Positions 62,769 to 64,000 of a stretch of DNA of 64,000 nucleotides are shown in pieces. Position 1 is the stretch's first letter. Each line of letters starts with the position of its first letter. A program made the position numbers and the translations under genes. The notes beneath the pieces are model-generated. The model ran no database searches. It was given only the letters and a program-made list of their open reading frames with translations, and was not told the origin of the DNA. This stretch comes from Amycolatopsis saalfeldensis (lineage in GTDB: Bacteria > Actinomycetota > Actinomycetes > Mycobacteriales > Pseudonocardiaceae), in the NCBI RefSeq assembly GCF_900110575.1, contig NZ_FOEF01000011.1, positions 225,740 through 289,739 of the forward strand. Reading direction: 5' to 3'.

Positions 62769-63110
62769 GACACTTGTGCCGGGGTGACCACCACACGAAC
62801 ACCGACTGGCGGGGCGCCCACTGCACCAACGGCAGCTGGCCGGGGTGAGCACCGAGCCAACGCCAACCGGCTGGAGCGCCCACTGCACGAACGCCAGCTG
62901 GCCGGGGTGAGCACCGAGCCAACGCCGACGGGCTGGGATGGTCACTGCACGAACGCCAGCTGGGTGCGGTAGCACCGCAACGACGCCAGCCAGCCAGCCA
63001 GCGAGAATGACAGCTTGAGGCACGATGGCGTTATGACGCGACCGCCCGACGCCGTGCGCCGGGGCGACCGTTGCACAAACGTCGACCTGCTGGGGTGAGC
63101 GCCCGGGCAT
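62769..63110. repeat. 62-bp tandem repeats in a gene-free region
   Basis: ACTGCAC landmarks at 62820, 62882 and 62944 are exactly 62 bases apart; units share CGAACGCCAGCTGGCCGGGG and TGAGCACCGAGCCAACGCC. A partial unit precedes (from 62769) and a degenerate one occurs at 63070-63100. No ORF with a ribosome site is found. Confidence 0.8.
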
Positions 63111-63628
63111 ACTGGCGATCTCACTCGACCGCCCCAACGCTCGGCGACCTGGCGGCCGCCGCTGCTGAAGCCGGTCTTGTGCTGCGGCCGGTCCTGTAGG
63201 CGGAGCGTGTTGTCGACAAGGTCTGGTCTGCGGAGCCAGCACTCGTGGCCTGCGCCAATGGCCGCCCATGACACCGACCGGCCCTATGGTCACAGGCGTG
63301 GACGGCGCTCATAGCCGATGCCCCTGCGCCCGTGCAGCTGCAGCCCGCCCATCTCCGTGGCCGACACTTGTGGCCTGCGCTTACGTCAGGGCGCAGCGGC
63401 ACGACCTCTGCGGTGAGCGCTCACCTGGGCCGGTGTCGTCACGGCATGACCTTTGTGGCCATAACCCATGGCCAGCACTGGTGGCGGGCGCTTGCGCCGC
63501 AGCGACACCGACTGCCTCGCCGGCGTCGCGGGCTGGCGACGCGCCAGTCGATCGAACCGAGCAGCTAGCCGGCCGCGCGTCCGATTCGAGTCGGGCCGCG
63601 GTTTCGGGGAAAGGCCGGACATGGCAGT
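63111..63628. other. Gene-free stretch with degenerate dispersed repeats
   Basis: No gene is supported. A loose unit around GCACTNGTGGCCTGCGC appears at 63238, 63366 and 63475, about 110-130 bases apart, which suggests an old, decayed repeat array. It separates the amidotransferase from the rRNA operon end. Confidence 0.5.
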
Positions 63629-63670
63629 AGGGCCCCGGGAGAACCGTTGTGGGTTCTCGACCGGGGCCCT
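63629..63670 (-). terminator. Terminator hairpin of the rRNA operon
   Basis: AGGGCCCCGG and GAGAACC pair with GGTTCTC and CCGGGGCCCT across GTTGTG with a two-base bulge. It lies 15 bases past the 3' end of 5S rRNA. There is no T-run, so it may need Rho or act as a processing stem. Confidence 0.85.
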
Positions 63671-63685
63671 GACTGTCTAAGTAAA

Positions 63686-63802
63686 GTTCGGCGGCGTCCT
63701 ACTCTCCCACAACCCTTCGGTTGCAGTACCATCGGCGCTTCCAGGCTTAGCTTCCGGGTTCGGAATGGGACCGGGCGTTTCCCTGGCGCTATAACCACCG
63801 AA
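63686..63802 (-). rRNA. rrf: 5S ribosomal RNA
   Basis: Minus strand: TTCGGTGGTTATAGC opens helix I and GACGCCGCCGAAC closes it. The internal CCCATTCCGAACCCGGAAG and GGTTGTGGGAGAGTAGG are the universal 5S cores. Length about 117 bases. Confidence 0.97.
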
Positions 63803-63892
63803 ACACTACGAAACAACACACACCCACCCTCCAGCCGTGGCTGGTGGTGCCGGTGTGGTGTTTCAGAGCTGTAGAGTGGATGCGTAACATCT

Positions 63893-64000
63893 TCGTGGGC
63901 AAGTCCTCGGCCTATTAGTACCAGTCAACTCGACAACACATTACTGTGCTTCCATTTCTGGCCTATCAACCCAATGGTCTCTTGGGGGCCTTAACCCACA
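63893..64000 (-). rRNA. rrl: 23S ribosomal RNA, 3' end (partial)
   Basis: Minus strand ends with ACTGGTACTAATAGGCCGAG GACTTGC, the conserved actinobacterial 23S 3' end, and includes TGGGTTGATAGGCC upstream. The gene continues beyond the window. The spacer to 5S is about 90 bases and holds the pairing regions for RNase III processing. Confidence 0.95.

Overview
The window is a stretch of a high-GC actinobacterial chromosome. Strong GC3 bias, many GTG starts, WhiB7, EspG/WXG proteins, an initiator tRNA with a C1:U72 end, a tmRNA tag ending in ALAA, and gene orders shared with Mycobacterium all point to the Pseudonocardiaceae. An Amycolatopsis-like organism is the best guess (inference). It is mostly core chromosome with accessory patches, and no prophage, transposon or CRISPR array was seen.

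0-15 kb: the end of an amino-acid-binding protein, HrpB helicase, a DrrA/DrrB-type ABC exporter, a TetR/FAD-monooxygenase divergent pair with a clear operator, a two-component system whose kinase carries an extra outer domain, two small coupled genes, a Pit phosphate transporter with a PHO-box-like site, an overlapping SDR/VOC/epoxide-hydrolase operon, and a second FAD monooxygenase followed by a 30-bp degenerate repeat.

15-27 kb: a complete, translationally coupled histidine-utilisation operon (hutH-hutU-M20 amidohydrolase-hutF-hutI) divergent from an IclR regulator, with an array of 71-72 bp tandem repeats between them. A four-gene ESX-associated cassette follows (small helical protein, DUF3558 lipoprotein, WXG/PPE-like protein, EspG) without secretion-machine genes.

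27-37.6 kb: tmRNA, a sensor/kinase/response-regulator set, a frameshifted acyltransferase, then the housekeeping run prfB-ftsE-ftsX-smpB-amidohydrolase, a PadR regulator, and two initiator tRNA genes each with its own terminator. tmRNA and SmpB, which act together in ribosome rescue, lie 5.5 kb apart.

37.6-53.6 kb: UPF0182, PPA1309-family protein, PDZ/Lon-like protease, DUF2342 hydrolase, ThiF-like protein, AarF-family kinase, whiB7 and uvrD2, the order known from Mycobacterium tuberculosis Rv3193c-Rv3198c. whiB7 has a WhiB7-type promoter, a leader ORF, a strong attenuator hairpin and a coupled small gene downstream.

53.6-64 kb: DUF4191, RDD protein, glnA and glnE, the M. tuberculosis Rv2219-Rv2221c order, pairing glutamine synthetase with its adenylyltransferase. 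Then come a second Pit transporter, a class I glutamine amidotransferase, about 900 bp of degenerate repeats, and the 3' part of an rRNA operon (5S and the 3' end of 23S, minus strand).

Two sequence themes run across the window. At least eight genes start a fixed 6-7 nt after a TANNNT-like hexamer, as expected for leaderless mRNAs. The 13-mer palindrome GTCCACAGTGGAC and near variants recur far above chance.
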